DNA from: Streptomyces sp. NRRL S-337
GTDB lineage: Bacteria > Actinomycetota > Actinomycetes > Streptomycetales > Streptomycetaceae
DNA length: 64,000 bases
Assembly: GCF_000720175.1 (NCBI RefSeq)
Contig: NZ_JOIX01000007.1
Coordinates: 62,001-126,000, forward strand
Direction: 5' to 3'
The notes beneath the pieces were generated by a model that saw nothing but the letters and a program-made list of their open reading frames with translations, was not told the origin of the DNA and ran no database searches. Below are positions 1-7,954 of this stretch, piece after piece. The number at the start of each line of letters is the position of its first letter. Position 1 is the first letter of the stretch. Position numbers and translations under genes: made by a program.

Positions 1-170
1 ATATGCTCGATGTTCTTGAGGTTCTCGATCTTCTCGATCTTCTCGATCTCCTCGATGGTTCGCTGGTCGAACAGGCGCAGCCGGTACCCGTAGGGCGGCA
101 GCAGCTCGCGCATCAGGGTGCCGAGCCCGCCGGCGGCGCCGGTGAGCAGGACGGTGCGGGGTGCGGTCAT
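1..170 (-). CDS. NAD(P)-dependent sugar/uronate dehydrogenase, N-terminal part (cut by window edge)
   Basis: Only the first 56 codons are present; the gene runs off the left edge. The ATG is at 170. The protein opens with a Rossmann dinucleotide-binding motif (TGAAGGLG, residues 10-17), as in NAD-dependent epimerase/dehydratase proteins of the uronate dehydrogenase type, which oxidise glucuronate or galacturonate to aldaric acid lactones. That assignment is inferred from the motif and from the divergent kdgD and semialdehyde dehydrogenase genes, which complete the same oxidative pathway. Odd feature: where the second beta strand (usually a short acidic loop) is expected, the frame runs into a tandem repeat encoding IEK units. 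Other extended SDR activities remain possible. Confidence 0.6.
   Translation of the reverse strand, partial: MTAPRTVLLTGAAGGLGTLMRELLPPYGYRLRLFDQRTIEEIEKIEKIENLKNIEH
22..48. repeat. Three perfect 9-bp tandem repeats inside the dehydrogenase gene
   Basis: The unit TTCTCGATC occurs three times head to tail, with a degenerate fourth copy at 49-57. Read on the minus strand it adds in-frame Glu-Lys-Ile-type triplets (EIEKIEKIEN). A 9-bp unit keeps the frame, so copy number could change without breaking the gene. Confidence 0.8.
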
Positions 171-355
171 GGGCGGTGGGCTCCTCGGGCGGTGCGGTGG
201 GCGGACGGCTCCCGTGCGGCACGAAGGCGCATTCGACGGCGCATTCATGTCCGTGGACGCCACACGCTAGGAAGGGCGCCATGGTCGGTCAAGACATGTG
301 ACGGATCGGGTAAATCCGCTTGTAATCCCGCTGATGTCAGGGAAGTTGGGCTCCC

Positions 356-396
356 TTGACCGTGGAGGTCGGCTGCTCTAGCGTGAACGCGGTTCA
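356..396 (+). promoter_or_regulatory. kdgD promoter with overlapping palindromic operator
   Basis: A TTGACC box at 356-361 and a TAGCGT box at 379-384 are separated by 17 bp, a good match to a vegetative (HrdB-type) promoter. The palindrome TGAAC-GCG-GTTCA lies at 384-396, covering the predicted start site about seven bases after the -10 box. A repressor bound there would block initiation. The nearby IclR regulator (4782-5552) is the obvious candidate; that link is inference. The rest of the 171-461 gap shows nothing else clear. Confidence 0.5.
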
Positions 397-461
397 GGGA
401 CATGGACACCGATCAGAATCATGCACCCACCGCAGCGTGCAGGCATGTCAGGGAGAGCCCA

Positions 462-1433
462 GTGACCGCACCCCCTCCTCCCGCCGCAGCCGGCCGCCGG
501 CTCGCCGACCGCCTCGACGGACCGCTGTTCTTCCCGGTGACCGCGTACGGCCCCGACGGCACCCTGGACCTGACGGCCTTCCGCGCCCACGTACGGAGCG
601 GCATCGACGCGGGCGCGGCCGCGGTCTTCGCCTGCTGTGGCACCGGTGAGTTCCCTGCGCTCGGCCCCGAGGAGTTCGCCGACTGCGTCGCGGCCGCGGT
701 CGAGGAGGCCGCCGGCCGGGTCCCGGTGATCGCCGGGACCGGCTACGGCACCGCGCTCGCCGTCCACTTCGCCCGCCTCGCCCACCTGGCGGGCGCCGAC
801 GGACTGCTCGCCATGCCGCCCTACCTCGTCGTGGCCGGGCAGGACGGCCTGCTGCGGCACTACACCGCCCTCGCCGCCGCCACCGAGCTGCCGGTCATCG
901 TCTACCAGCGCGACAACGCCGTCTTCGCCCCGTCCACCGTCGCCGCCCTGGCCCGCACCCCCGGCATCATCGGCCTCAAGGACGGGCTGGGCGACCTCGA
1001 TCTGCTGCAGCGCATCATCAGCGCGGTCCGCACCGAAGCCCCCGACGAGGACTTCCTCTACGTCAACGGCCTGCCCACCGCCGAACTCACCGGCCCCGCC
1101 TACCGGGGCCTGGGCGTGCACCTCTACTCCTCCGCCGTCTTCGCCTTCGCCCCCGAGATCGCCCTCGCCTTCCACCGGGCGCTCGCCACCGGCGACCACG
1201 ACACCGTGCAGCGGCTGCTGGACGGCTTCTACCGGCCGCTGGTCGAACTCCGCAACCAGGGCCGCGGCTACGCCGTCTCGCTGGTCAAGGCGGGTGTCCG
1301 GCTGCGCGGCCTGGACGTCGGCGAGGTCCGGCCCCCGCTTTCCGAACCGGCCCCCGCGCACCTGAAGCAGCTGGCCGAACTGCTCCACCACGGCCTGGAG
1401 CTGGCCGCGGCGGCACCCGGGACCGGCGCCTGA
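462..1433 (+). CDS. kdgD: 5-dehydro-4-deoxyglucarate dehydratase (KdgD)
   Basis: Class I DapA/NAL-superfamily lyase that dehydrates and decarboxylates 5-keto-4-deoxyglucarate to 2-oxoglutarate semialdehyde plus CO2. The 323-residue barrel carries the family signature: the Schiff-base lysine in GLKDG (Lys173), the tyrosine in VYQRDN (Tyr148) and the GTGE phosphate-loop-like turn near residue 62. I chose the GTG at 462 because GGGAGAG lies five bases upstream; a frame open from 402 lacks a ribosome site and adds residues unlike the family. The stop overlaps the next gene by one base (TGATG), so both are co-translated. It sits divergent to a uronate dehydrogenase-like gene and near a semialdehyde dehydrogenase, which would consume its product. 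Confidence 0.9.
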   Translation: MTAPPPPAAAGRRLADRLDGPLFFPVTAYGPDGTLDLTAFRAHVRSGIDAGAAAVFACCGTGEFPALGPEEFADCVAAAVEEAAGRVPVIAGTGYGTALAVHFARLAHLAGADGLLAMPPYLVVAGQDGLLRHYTALAAATELPVIVYQRDNAVFAPSTVAALARTPGIIGLKDGLGDLDLLQRIISAVRTEAPDEDFLYVNGLPTAELTGPAYRGLGVHLYSSAVFAFAPEIALAFHRALATGDHDTVQRLLDGFYRPLVELRNQGRGYAVSLVKAGVRLRGLDVGEVRPPLSEPAPAHLKQLAELLHHGLELAAAAPGTGA

Positions 1434-2665
1434 TGCGCACCGCCGCCTTCCTCTACCCCTGGGACGTCATCGGCGACCCGGACGCCCCCGCACGCCTCGC
1501 CGGCCTCGGCATCGACCAGGTGTCCCTGGCCGCCGCCTACCACTCCGCCCGCGCCCTCACCCCGCGCCACCCGCGCCACCGCATCGTCACCGCCCGGCAC
1601 TCCGCCGTCCTCTACCCGCCGGACCCCGCCCGCTGGTCCGGCCGGGAGCTCCACCCCTACGCCCAGGACTGGGTGGCCGGCCCCGACCCCTTCGGCACGG
1701 CCGCCCGGGCGCTGGCCGACGCGGGCCTGGAGGTGCACACCTGGGTCGTCCTGGCGCACAACTCCCGCCTGGGCAGCGAGCACCCGTCCATCGTGGTCCG
1801 CAACGCCTACGGGGACGCCTACCCGTGGGCGCCGTGCATCGCGCGGCCCGAGGTGCGCGGCTACCTCGTCGACCTCGCCGCCGAGGCCGCGGTCCGGCCG
1901 GGCGCCCGTGGCACGCAACTGGAGTCCTGCGGCTGGTACGGGCTGGCCCATCTGCACGCCCACGACAAGACCGCCGGAGTACCGCTGTCCGGCGCCGCAC
2001 AGTACCTGATGTCGGTCTGCTTCTGCACCGTGTGCGCCGAGGGGTACCGCGGACTCGGGGTACCCGCCCGGGAGTTGAGGGCGGCGGTGGTGTCCGCCCT
2101 GGAGCCGCTCTGGTCGGCGCAGGCGCCGTCCGGCCCGTCCGCCGCTCCGGTGGACCGGGAGGGCGAGTGGGCCGCCGTCGAGGCGCTGCTCGGCGCGGAG
2201 CCGGCGGGTGTGCTGCGCACCTGGCGGGACCGCGCCGCCCGCAGGCTGCGGCACGCGGTGGTGGGCGCCGTACGGGCGGCCGCGCCGGGCGGCTTCCGGG
2301 TGCTGCTGCACGCCGATCCCGCCACCCACCGCTGCGGCGCGAACCCCGGCGTGGACCCGGCCCGGGCGCTGGCCGACGCGGACGGTGTGGTCCTGCCCTG
2401 CACCGGCGGCGCCGCGGCCCGCGCCGCGGCACTCGGCCCGTTCGCCGGGCCGCGCCCCGCCGCCGCGACGGTCGCCGCCAACCTCACCATCGTCTCCGGC
2501 CTGGGCGGCAGCCCCCGGACCCTCGCCGCCGACGCCGCCCACGCGGCCCGCCTGGGCGCCGACGAGCTGCACCTGTACCACGCGGGCCTGGCCGGCGACG
2601 ACGACCTGGCCGCCGTACGGGAGGCGCTGGCCGAGCTCAGGGACGGGGCGGGGGAGCGGCCGTAG
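1433..2665 (+). CDS. Conserved protein of unknown function, possibly a TIM-barrel glycoside-hydrolase-like fold
   Basis: 410 residues; I do not recognise a named family. The N-terminus (AAFLYPWDVIGD) and segments such as LEVHTWVVLAHNSRLG, a mid-chain LESCGWYGLAHLHAHDK and a cysteine cluster CFCTVCAEG recall barrel-type hydrolases or alanine-rich actinobacterial proteins seen beside sugar-acid genes, but no catalytic pair can be assigned. It has no signal peptide, so it should be cytoplasmic. The start overlaps the kdgD stop by one base, making translational coupling and a shared role in uronate/aldarate metabolism likely. Its 3' end overlaps the convergent response-regulator gene by 29 bp. 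Existence as a gene is clear from length and codon bias; function is open. Confidence 0.7.
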   Translation: MRTAAFLYPWDVIGDPDAPARLAGLGIDQVSLAAAYHSARALTPRHPRHRIVTARHSAVLYPPDPARWSGRELHPYAQDWVAGPDPFGTAARALADAGLEVHTWVVLAHNSRLGSEHPSIVVRNAYGDAYPWAPCIARPEVRGYLVDLAAEAAVRPGARGTQLESCGWYGLAHLHAHDKTAGVPLSGAAQYLMSVCFCTVCAEGYRGLGVPARELRAAVVSALEPLWSAQAPSGPSAAPVDREGEWAAVEALLGAEPAGVLRTWRDRAARRLRHAVVGAVRAAAPGGFRVLLHADPATHRCGANPGVDPARALADADGVVLPCTGGAAARAAALGPFAGPRPAAATVAANLTIVSGLGGSPRTLAADAAHAARLGADELHLYHAGLAGDDDLAAVREALAELRDGAGERP

Positions 2666-3377
2666 GGCGGACGAACCCGCACTCGTACGCCGTGATGACG
2701 GCCTGGGTACGGTCCCGCACGCCGAGTTTGGCCAGCACGCCCGCCACATGGGTCTTCACCGTGGCCGGGCCCACGCCCAGCCGGTCGGCGATCTCGGCGT
2801 TGGTGAGGCCCGCGGTCATCAGCCGCAGCACCGCCCGCTCCCGGTCGGACAGCCGCGCCCGGAGCCGCCGCGCGGTGTCCTCCGCGGCCCGCTGCCCGGC
2901 GTGCCGGGCGGCCAGCCGGCGCACCGCGGCCGGGAAGAGCAGCGAGTCGCTGCGCGCCACCAGCCGTACGGCCTGCACCAGTTCGTCCGCGCCGGACCGT
3001 TTGAGCAGGAAGCCACTGGCGCCGGCCCGCAGCGCGTCGTAGACGTAGGCGTCGTTCTCGAAGGTCGTCACGACGATGATCCGCGGCGGCTCGGGCATGG
3101 TGGCGAGCACCTGCTCGGTCGCCCGGATCCCGTCGATCTCCGGCATCCGCACGTCCATCAGCACCACGTCCGGGCGCAGCGACCGGATCAGCGGCACCGC
3201 CTCGGCACCGGTGGACGCCTCGCCGACGACCTCCAGGTCGGGCTCGGCGCCCAGGATGGCGCGCAGCGCGGTGCGCACCATGTGCTCGTCGTCGGCGAGG
3301 ACGATGCGCAGCGGGAGCGGGGGGTGCGGCGGCCCGCCCCGTTCCGCCGACGGCTCCGTGGCCGGTTCCTGTGTCAT
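2637..3377 (-). CDS. NarL/FixJ-family response regulator
   Basis: 246 residues. The receiver domain begins near residue 23 (RIVLADDEH) and contains the phosphoacceptor Asp75 in LMDVRMPEIDG and the conserved Lys in GFLLKRSG. A LuxR-type helix-turn-helix occupies the C-terminus (LSDRERAVLRLMTAGLTNAEIADRL, then VKTHVAGVLAKLGVRDR; residues about 174-230). It is translated together with the upstream histidine kinase through a 4-bp ATGA overlap, so the two form a two-component system. The targets cannot be read from the sequence. The 3' end overlaps the convergent gene at 1433-2665. Confidence 0.93.
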   Translation of the reverse strand: MTQEPATEPSAERGGPPHPPLPLRIVLADDEHMVRTALRAILGAEPDLEVVGEASTGAEAVPLIRSLRPDVVLMDVRMPEIDGIRATEQVLATMPEPPRIIVVTTFENDAYVYDALRAGASGFLLKRSGADELVQAVRLVARSDSLLFPAAVRRLAARHAGQRAAEDTARRLRARLSDRERAVLRLMTAGLTNAEIADRLGVGPATVKTHVAGVLAKLGVRDRTQAVITAYECGFVRPTAAPPPRP

Positions 3378-4684
3378 GGTGCGTCCCCCTCCGGCCCGGC
3401 CCGCCGTCGGCCCGGCGTCCCGTTCCCCGTGTCATCCGTGGTGTCGTGCGTCTGCTCCGCCAGCGGCAGCCGGGCGGTCAGCCGCCAGGTGCCGTCCCGC
3501 GGCCCGGCGGCCGCCTCCCCGCCGAGCAGCCGGGCGCGCTCCGCGATGCCCCGCAGGCCGCGGCCGCCGCCGGTCCGGGGCGCTCCCTCCGGTGCCGCCC
3601 CGGGAAACGGGTTCTCCATCCGAAGTGTCAACTCGCCGTCGTCTGCGGAGAGTTGGAGCCGGACCGGGACCGGTCCGGCGTGCCTCAGGACGTTGCCGAG
3701 GCCCTCCTGCACGATGCGGTACGCCTCCCGGGAGACCACCGGCGGCAGTCCGGTGCAGCGGCCCCGCACGGACGCCTCGACCGGTACGCCCGCCGCCCGG
3801 GTCCGCTCCAGCAGTTCCTCCAGGGCGTCCAGGGTGGGTGCGGGCAGCGCCGGGTCGGAGTCGTCCTCCTCGCGCAACAGGCCCAGGACGGTGTCCAGTT
3901 CGGCGACCGCGGCGCGGGTGGTGTCCTCGATGGCGGCCAGTGCCCGGCGGGCGAACTCGGGGTCCGCGTCCAGCACCCGGCGGGCCGCGCTCGCCTGGAG
4001 GGTGACCGCGCTCAGCGCGTGGCCCACGGAGTCGTGCAGTTCGCGGGCCAGCCGGTTGCGGGACGCCAGGTCGGCGGCGCGGCGTTCGGCGGCGGCCAGC
4101 CGGTCGGCGGGGGTGGGCCCCAGCAGCGGCGGCGCGCAGCGGGCCAGCAGGGCCCCGGCCGCCCAGGTGGTGCCAAGGACCAGGCCCAGCAACCCGAGCC
4201 CGGCGAGCGGGCCGAGGACGCCGGGCAGGTGCTGCGTCCAGGCCGGTACGGAGTCCCGCAGCGGCGCGGAGAACGGCAGTACCAGCAGCACCACCGCGGC
4301 GGGCGGGGCGGACAGGGTCATGCCGCTGACGATGCCGCCGGCCGTCAGATGCGCCACGAACCACAGCGCGCTGCGCCGGCGGGCCGCCCACGTGAGCGCC
4401 GGTCCGTCGGCCAGCCGCTCCCCGGGCACCCCGCACAGGGACCGTACGGCGGCCACCTCCAGCGGGCGCAGCAGCGGGAAGAGCAGCCCGGCCACCGCCG
4501 CGAGCGGCAGCGCGCAGCCGAACGCGGTGAACTGCACGGGCACTTGGCGCAGCGGATCGGCGCCGGACCAGAACAGCGGGAGGACGACCGAGGCCAGCAG
4601 GTAGAACGGCATCAGGAGCGCGCCGCCCAGGATCAGGTGGACCCAGCGGCCGCCCCACAGCCGCGGCCGGACGTGTCCTTTCAT
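3374..4684 (-). CDS. Sensor histidine kinase (HisKA_3 type)
   Basis: The N-terminal half has about five hydrophobic segments (for example residues 17-38, 50-70, 112-120, 131-139 and 155-180) and no large extracytoplasmic loop. The dimerisation and phosphorylation helix follows with ARELHDSVGHALS (His217), then a HATPase_c domain with the G2-box-like GRGLRGIAERARLLGG near the end. This is the usual layout of kinases partnered with NarL-type regulators, here the gene it overlaps by 4 bp. I start at the ATG at 4684 (MKGHVRPRLW); an upstream in-frame ATG would add 15 residues not typical for the family. The signal is unknown. Confidence 0.9.
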   Translation of the reverse strand: MKGHVRPRLWGGRWVHLILGGALLMPFYLLASVVLPLFWSGADPLRQVPVQFTAFGCALPLAAVAGLLFPLLRPLEVAAVRSLCGVPGERLADGPALTWAARRRSALWFVAHLTAGGIVSGMTLSAPPAAVVLLVLPFSAPLRDSVPAWTQHLPGVLGPLAGLGLLGLVLGTTWAAGALLARCAPPLLGPTPADRLAAAERRAADLASRNRLARELHDSVGHALSAVTLQASAARRVLDADPEFARRALAAIEDTTRAAVAELDTVLGLLREEDDSDPALPAPTLDALEELLERTRAAGVPVEASVRGRCTGLPPVVSREAYRIVQEGLGNVLRHAGPVPVRLQLSADDGELTLRMENPFPGAAPEGAPRTGGGRGLRGIAERARLLGGEAAAGPRDGTWRLTARLPLAEQTHDTTDDTGNGTPGRRRAGPEGDAP

Positions 4685-4781
4685 GCCCGCCAGCCTTCCG
4701 CCCGGCCGGGCCCCGCACCTCGGCCCCACCGACGATCCGCCTCCGCCGTGCGGGGGAGGGCCACTCGGCCCGGGTGGCGCC

Positions 4782-5552
4782 TCACAGCCGCCGGGCCGCC
4801 AGGGTCAGCCGGTCGCGGGCGTCGAACAGGGTGTCCTTGATCATCTGCTCATGGGCCGGGGTCAGCCGGGCCACCGGCACCGAGCAGCTGATCGCGTCCC
4901 GGGCCGGGGTGCGGTAGGGGATCGCCACACCGAAGCAGCGCAGGCCCAGGGTGTTCTCCTCGCGGTCGACCGCGTAGCCCTGCTCGCGCACCGCGTGCAG
5001 TTCCTCGATGAGCTGCTCGCGGTCGGTGATCGTGTGCTCGGTCAGCCGCGCGAGGTCCGGCGGCAGCATCGCCCGTACCTGGTCGTCGGTGTAGGTGGCG
5101 AGCAGCGCCTTGCCCAGCGAGGTGGAGTGCGCGGGCAGCCGCCGGCCGACCCGGGTGAACGGGCGCAGGTAGTGCTGCGACTGCCGGGTGGCGAGGTAGA
5201 CCACGTTGGTGCCGTCGAGGCGGGCGAGGTGGATGGTCTCCGTGGTGTCGTCGGAGAGCCGGTCCAGCGTCGGCCGGGCCACCGCGACCACCTCGTCGCC
5301 GTCGATGTACGACGTGCCGACCAGCAGTGCGCGGACGCCGATGCCGTACCGGGTGCCCGTCGCGTCGGTCTCCACCCAGCCGAGGTCGACCAGGGTGCGC
5401 AGCAGCATGTAGAGGCTGGACTTCGGGTAGCCGACGGCTTCCTGGACGGAGGCGAGGGAGTGCATACCGGGGCTGCCCGCGAAGTGCTCCAGCAGTTCCA
5501 CCGTCCGCACCGCGGACTTGACCTGCGATCCTCCGGAATCGGCAGCTGACAT
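4782..5552 (-). CDS. IclR-family transcriptional regulator
   Basis: Winged helix-turn-helix at the N-terminus (SAVRTVELLEHFAG followed by PKSSLYMLLRTLVDLGW) joined to the IclR effector-binding domain (LPAHSTSLGKALLA, and a late CFGVAIPYR segment). Members bind short palindromes and respond to small acids. It lies between kdgD and the divergent semialdehyde dehydrogenase gene, so control of uronate/glucarate catabolism is likely, with itself probably autoregulated. I prefer the ATG at 5552, preceded by GAGGGG at nine bases; in-frame ATGs at 5582 and 5600 exist but have poor ribosome sites. Confidence 0.88.
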   Translation of the reverse strand: MSAADSGGSQVKSAVRTVELLEHFAGSPGMHSLASVQEAVGYPKSSLYMLLRTLVDLGWVETDATGTRYGIGVRALLVGTSYIDGDEVVAVARPTLDRLSDDTTETIHLARLDGTNVVYLATRQSQHYLRPFTRVGRRLPAHSTSLGKALLATYTDDQVRAMLPPDLARLTEHTITDREQLIEELHAVREQGYAVDREENTLGLRCFGVAIPYRTPARDAISCSVPVARLTPAHEQMIKDTLFDARDRLTLAARRL

Positions 5553-5612
5553 CGCCCTTGACCCCTCTGTTCGGACAGCCATAGAGTCCCGTTTGTTCAA
5601 GATCTGGGACGA

Positions 5613-5630
5613 CGTTCAGCATATCGAACG
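5613..5630. promoter_or_regulatory. Inverted repeat between iclR-type gene and dehydrogenase gene
   Basis: CGTTC and GAACG half-sites flank an 8-bp AT-containing centre inside the 237-bp divergent intergenic region. The half-site resembles the GAAC/GTTC arms of the palindrome at the kdgD start, though the arms are in opposite order and wider apart. A TATGCT -10-like box of the regulator gene falls inside it. Candidate IclR autoregulatory site; weak evidence. Confidence 0.3.
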
Positions 5631-5789
5631 GTGTCCGGTCCGCTGCAAGGTCCGGACGGCTTTCGGAAACCGGGCATGACGCCCGGGAACGGACGTCCCG
5701 GACACCACGGCGCCGGGCCCGCACCACGCAGGACGATGCGGCACGACGCAGTACGACCTCGGCACGGCATCACCCGGGAGGAATGCACG

Positions 5790-7349
5790 GTGGCAGCGGC
5801 AGCACCAGTCTGGAGTGTCGACCCCCGAACCGGGAAGCGGCGGGAGCAGGTTGCGGTGGAGGCCACAGCGGCCGAGGTGGACGGCGCGGTCCGCGCCGCG
5901 CACGCCGCCCGGGACGCGCTGGCCGACCGGGGGGTCCGGGCCGCGCTGCTGCGCCGCGCCGCCGGCCTGCTCGACGAGGCGGGCGAGGCGGTCATCGAGG
6001 CCGCCGACGCCGAGACCGCGCTCGGCCCCGGCCGGCTCACCGGCGAACTCGCCCGCACCACCTATCAGTTGCGGTCCTTCGCGGACCTCGTCGAGGAGGG
6101 CGCGTTCCTCGACGTACGGATCGACCACGCCGACCCGGGCCTCACCCCGCCCCGGCCCGACCTGCGCCGCTACAAGATCCCGCTGGGCGTGGTCGCGGTC
6201 TACTCCGCCAGCAACTTCCCGCTGGCCTTCTCCGTCCCCGGCGGCGACACCGCCAGCGCCCTCGCGGCCGGCTGCCCGGTCGTCGTCAAGGCGCACCCGG
6301 ACCACCCCGCCACCTCCGAACTGTGCGCCGCGCTGCTGCGCCGCGCCGCCGACGAGACCGGACTGCCGCCCGGCGTGCTGCACCTCGTCCACGGTTTCCA
6401 GGCCGGGATCGACCTGGTCCGCCACCCGCTGGTGGCCGCGGCCGGCTTCACCGGCTCAGTGCGCGGCGGCCGCGCCCTGTACGACGCGGCCGCGGCCCGC
6501 CCGCACCCGATCCCCTTCCACGGCGAGCTGGGCAGCCTCAACCCGGTCGTGGTCACCGAGGCCGCGGCCGCCGAACGCGCCGAGCAGATCGGCGCCGGGC
6601 TGGCCGGCTCGATGACCCTGGGCACCGGCCAGTTCTGCGTCAAGCCGGGCCTGGTGCTGGCGCCCGCCGGCCCGGCCGGGGACCGGCTGCTGACCTCGCT
6701 GACCGACGCGGTCAGCGACACCGAGGCCGGGGTGATGCTCGACCGGCGGATGCGCGAGGCGTTCCTCGGCGGCGTCCGCGGCCGCGCCGAACTGCCCGAC
6801 GTCGAGGCCCCGGTGACCGCGGGGGCCGGCGGCGAGCACACCGTCAGCGCCGGCTTCCTCACCGTGCCCGCCGCCCGCCTCACCGCCGAGGGCCCGCACG
6901 ACCTGCTGCTGGAGGAGTGCTTCGGCCCGGTCACCGTCGTCGCCCGCTACACCGACGAGGCCGAGATCGGCGCCGTCCTCGCCCGGCTGCCCGGCAACCT
7001 CTCCGCGACCCTCCACCTGAGCGACGCGGAGGCCGCCGGCACCGACGGGGACGGCACCGACGGCGGCGGCCTCGGTGCCCGGCTGCTCGCCCGGGTCACC
7101 CCGCTCGCCGGCCGGGTGGTCGTCAACGGCTGGCCGACCGGCGTCGCGGTCGCCCCCGCCCAGCACCACGGCGGCCCCTACCCGGCCACCACCTCGACCG
7201 CCACCTCCGTCGGCGGCACCGCCGTGGAACGCTGGCTGCGGCCGGTCGCCTACCAGGACACCCCGCCCGCCCTGCTGCCGCCCGAGCTCCGCGACGCCGG
7301 TCCCCTCGGGCTGCCGCGCCGGATCGACGGCCGCCCCGAGGGCGGGTGA
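5790..7349 (+). CDS. 2,5-dioxovalerate (alpha-ketoglutaric semialdehyde) dehydrogenase, NADP+-type ALDH
   Basis: Aldehyde dehydrogenase superfamily, 519 residues. The active-site cysteine is Cys283 in GTGQFCVKPG and the general base is Glu246 in HGELGSLNP. The SNFPLAFS and GCPVVVKAHP segments match the KGSA dehydrogenase group, which oxidises 2-oxoglutarate semialdehyde to 2-oxoglutarate. This is the step after KdgD, encoded nearby. The GTG at 5790 has a strong GGGAGGA seven bases upstream. Divergent from the IclR regulator, which probably controls it. The stop overlaps the next gene (GTGA), so a GNAT gene is co-expressed. Confidence 0.9.
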   Translation: MAAAAPVWSVDPRTGKRREQVAVEATAAEVDGAVRAAHAARDALADRGVRAALLRRAAGLLDEAGEAVIEAADAETALGPGRLTGELARTTYQLRSFADLVEEGAFLDVRIDHADPGLTPPRPDLRRYKIPLGVVAVYSASNFPLAFSVPGGDTASALAAGCPVVVKAHPDHPATSELCAALLRRAADETGLPPGVLHLVHGFQAGIDLVRHPLVAAAGFTGSVRGGRALYDAAAARPHPIPFHGELGSLNPVVVTEAAAAERAEQIGAGLAGSMTLGTGQFCVKPGLVLAPAGPAGDRLLTSLTDAVSDTEAGVMLDRRMREAFLGGVRGRAELPDVEAPVTAGAGGEHTVSAGFLTVPAARLTAEGPHDLLLEECFGPVTVVARYTDEAEIGAVLARLPGNLSATLHLSDAEAAGTDGDGTDGGGLGARLLARVTPLAGRVVVNGWPTGVAVAPAQHHGGPYPATTSTATSVGGTAVERWLRPVAYQDTPPALLPPELRDAGPLGLPRRIDGRPEGG

Positions 7350-7954
7350 GGCCCGGCGTGCGCCCCGCCCCGGAGACGGCCGTCCTCCGGGTCCGCGGCG
7401 CGACCCGCGGGGACCTGACGGCGATCGCCGCCCTGCACGCCGGCGCCCGCGCCGCGTACCACCGCGCCCGGCACCCCGGCACGCCCTTCGACACCCCGGC
7501 CGAACAGGCCCGCTGGCACGACGCCTGGGCCCGGGTCCTGGACCGCCCCGACACCCCCGCGCTCTGCGCGGAACGGCACGGCACGGTCGTCGGCGCCGCC
7601 TCCTACCTCCCCCGTGCCTCAACGGCGCCGGGGGAACCCGCTCGCACCGGCACCGCCCGCCCCACCGTCGCGCTCGACCAGCTGCACGTCGCCCCCGCCC
7701 ACTGGGGCACCGGCGTCGGCGGCGCCCTGCACACCGCCTGTCTGCGCGCCTGGCACACGGCCGGATTCTCCCGCGCCGTCCTCGACGTCCTCTGGCACAA
7801 CCACCGCGCCCGCGCCTTCTACGACCGGCTCGGCTGGCGCCCCGACCCGGACCGCCGCCCCGCCCCCGACGCCACCCACCTCACTCTGGCGCTGGACCTG
7901 ACCGGCCCGGCTCCACACGCTCCGCCGCCGGAGCCGCCGTCCTCCGGGCGATGA
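7346..7954 (+). CDS. GNAT-family N-acetyltransferase
   Basis: 202 residues. The GNAT core is visible: LDQLHVAPAHWGTGVGGALH (beta 4 with the acetyl-CoA pyrophosphate loop) and a late NHRARAFYDRLGW segment, typical of motif B. Substrate unknown. The GTG start at 7346 overlaps the dehydrogenase stop by 4 bp, so it belongs to that transcript; an in-frame GTG at 7358 is an alternative. Its last 74 bp run antisense over the end of the convergent methyltransferase gene, an unusually long coding overlap. Confidence 0.85.
   Translation: MRPGVRPAPETAVLRVRGATRGDLTAIAALHAGARAAYHRARHPGTPFDTPAEQARWHDAWARVLDRPDTPALCAERHGTVVGAASYLPRASTAPGEPARTGTARPTVALDQLHVAPAHWGTGVGGALHTACLRAWHTAGFSRAVLDVLWHNHRARAFYDRLGWRPDPDRRPAPDATHLTLALDLTGPAPHAPPPEPPSSGR

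Noticed and set aside
1861..3435. Long open frame on the minus strand across the unknown protein and response-regulator genes
   Set aside because: It is the shadow of the real genes: repeated Arg/Pro/Gly composition and no family match. The true frames in the region are clear.
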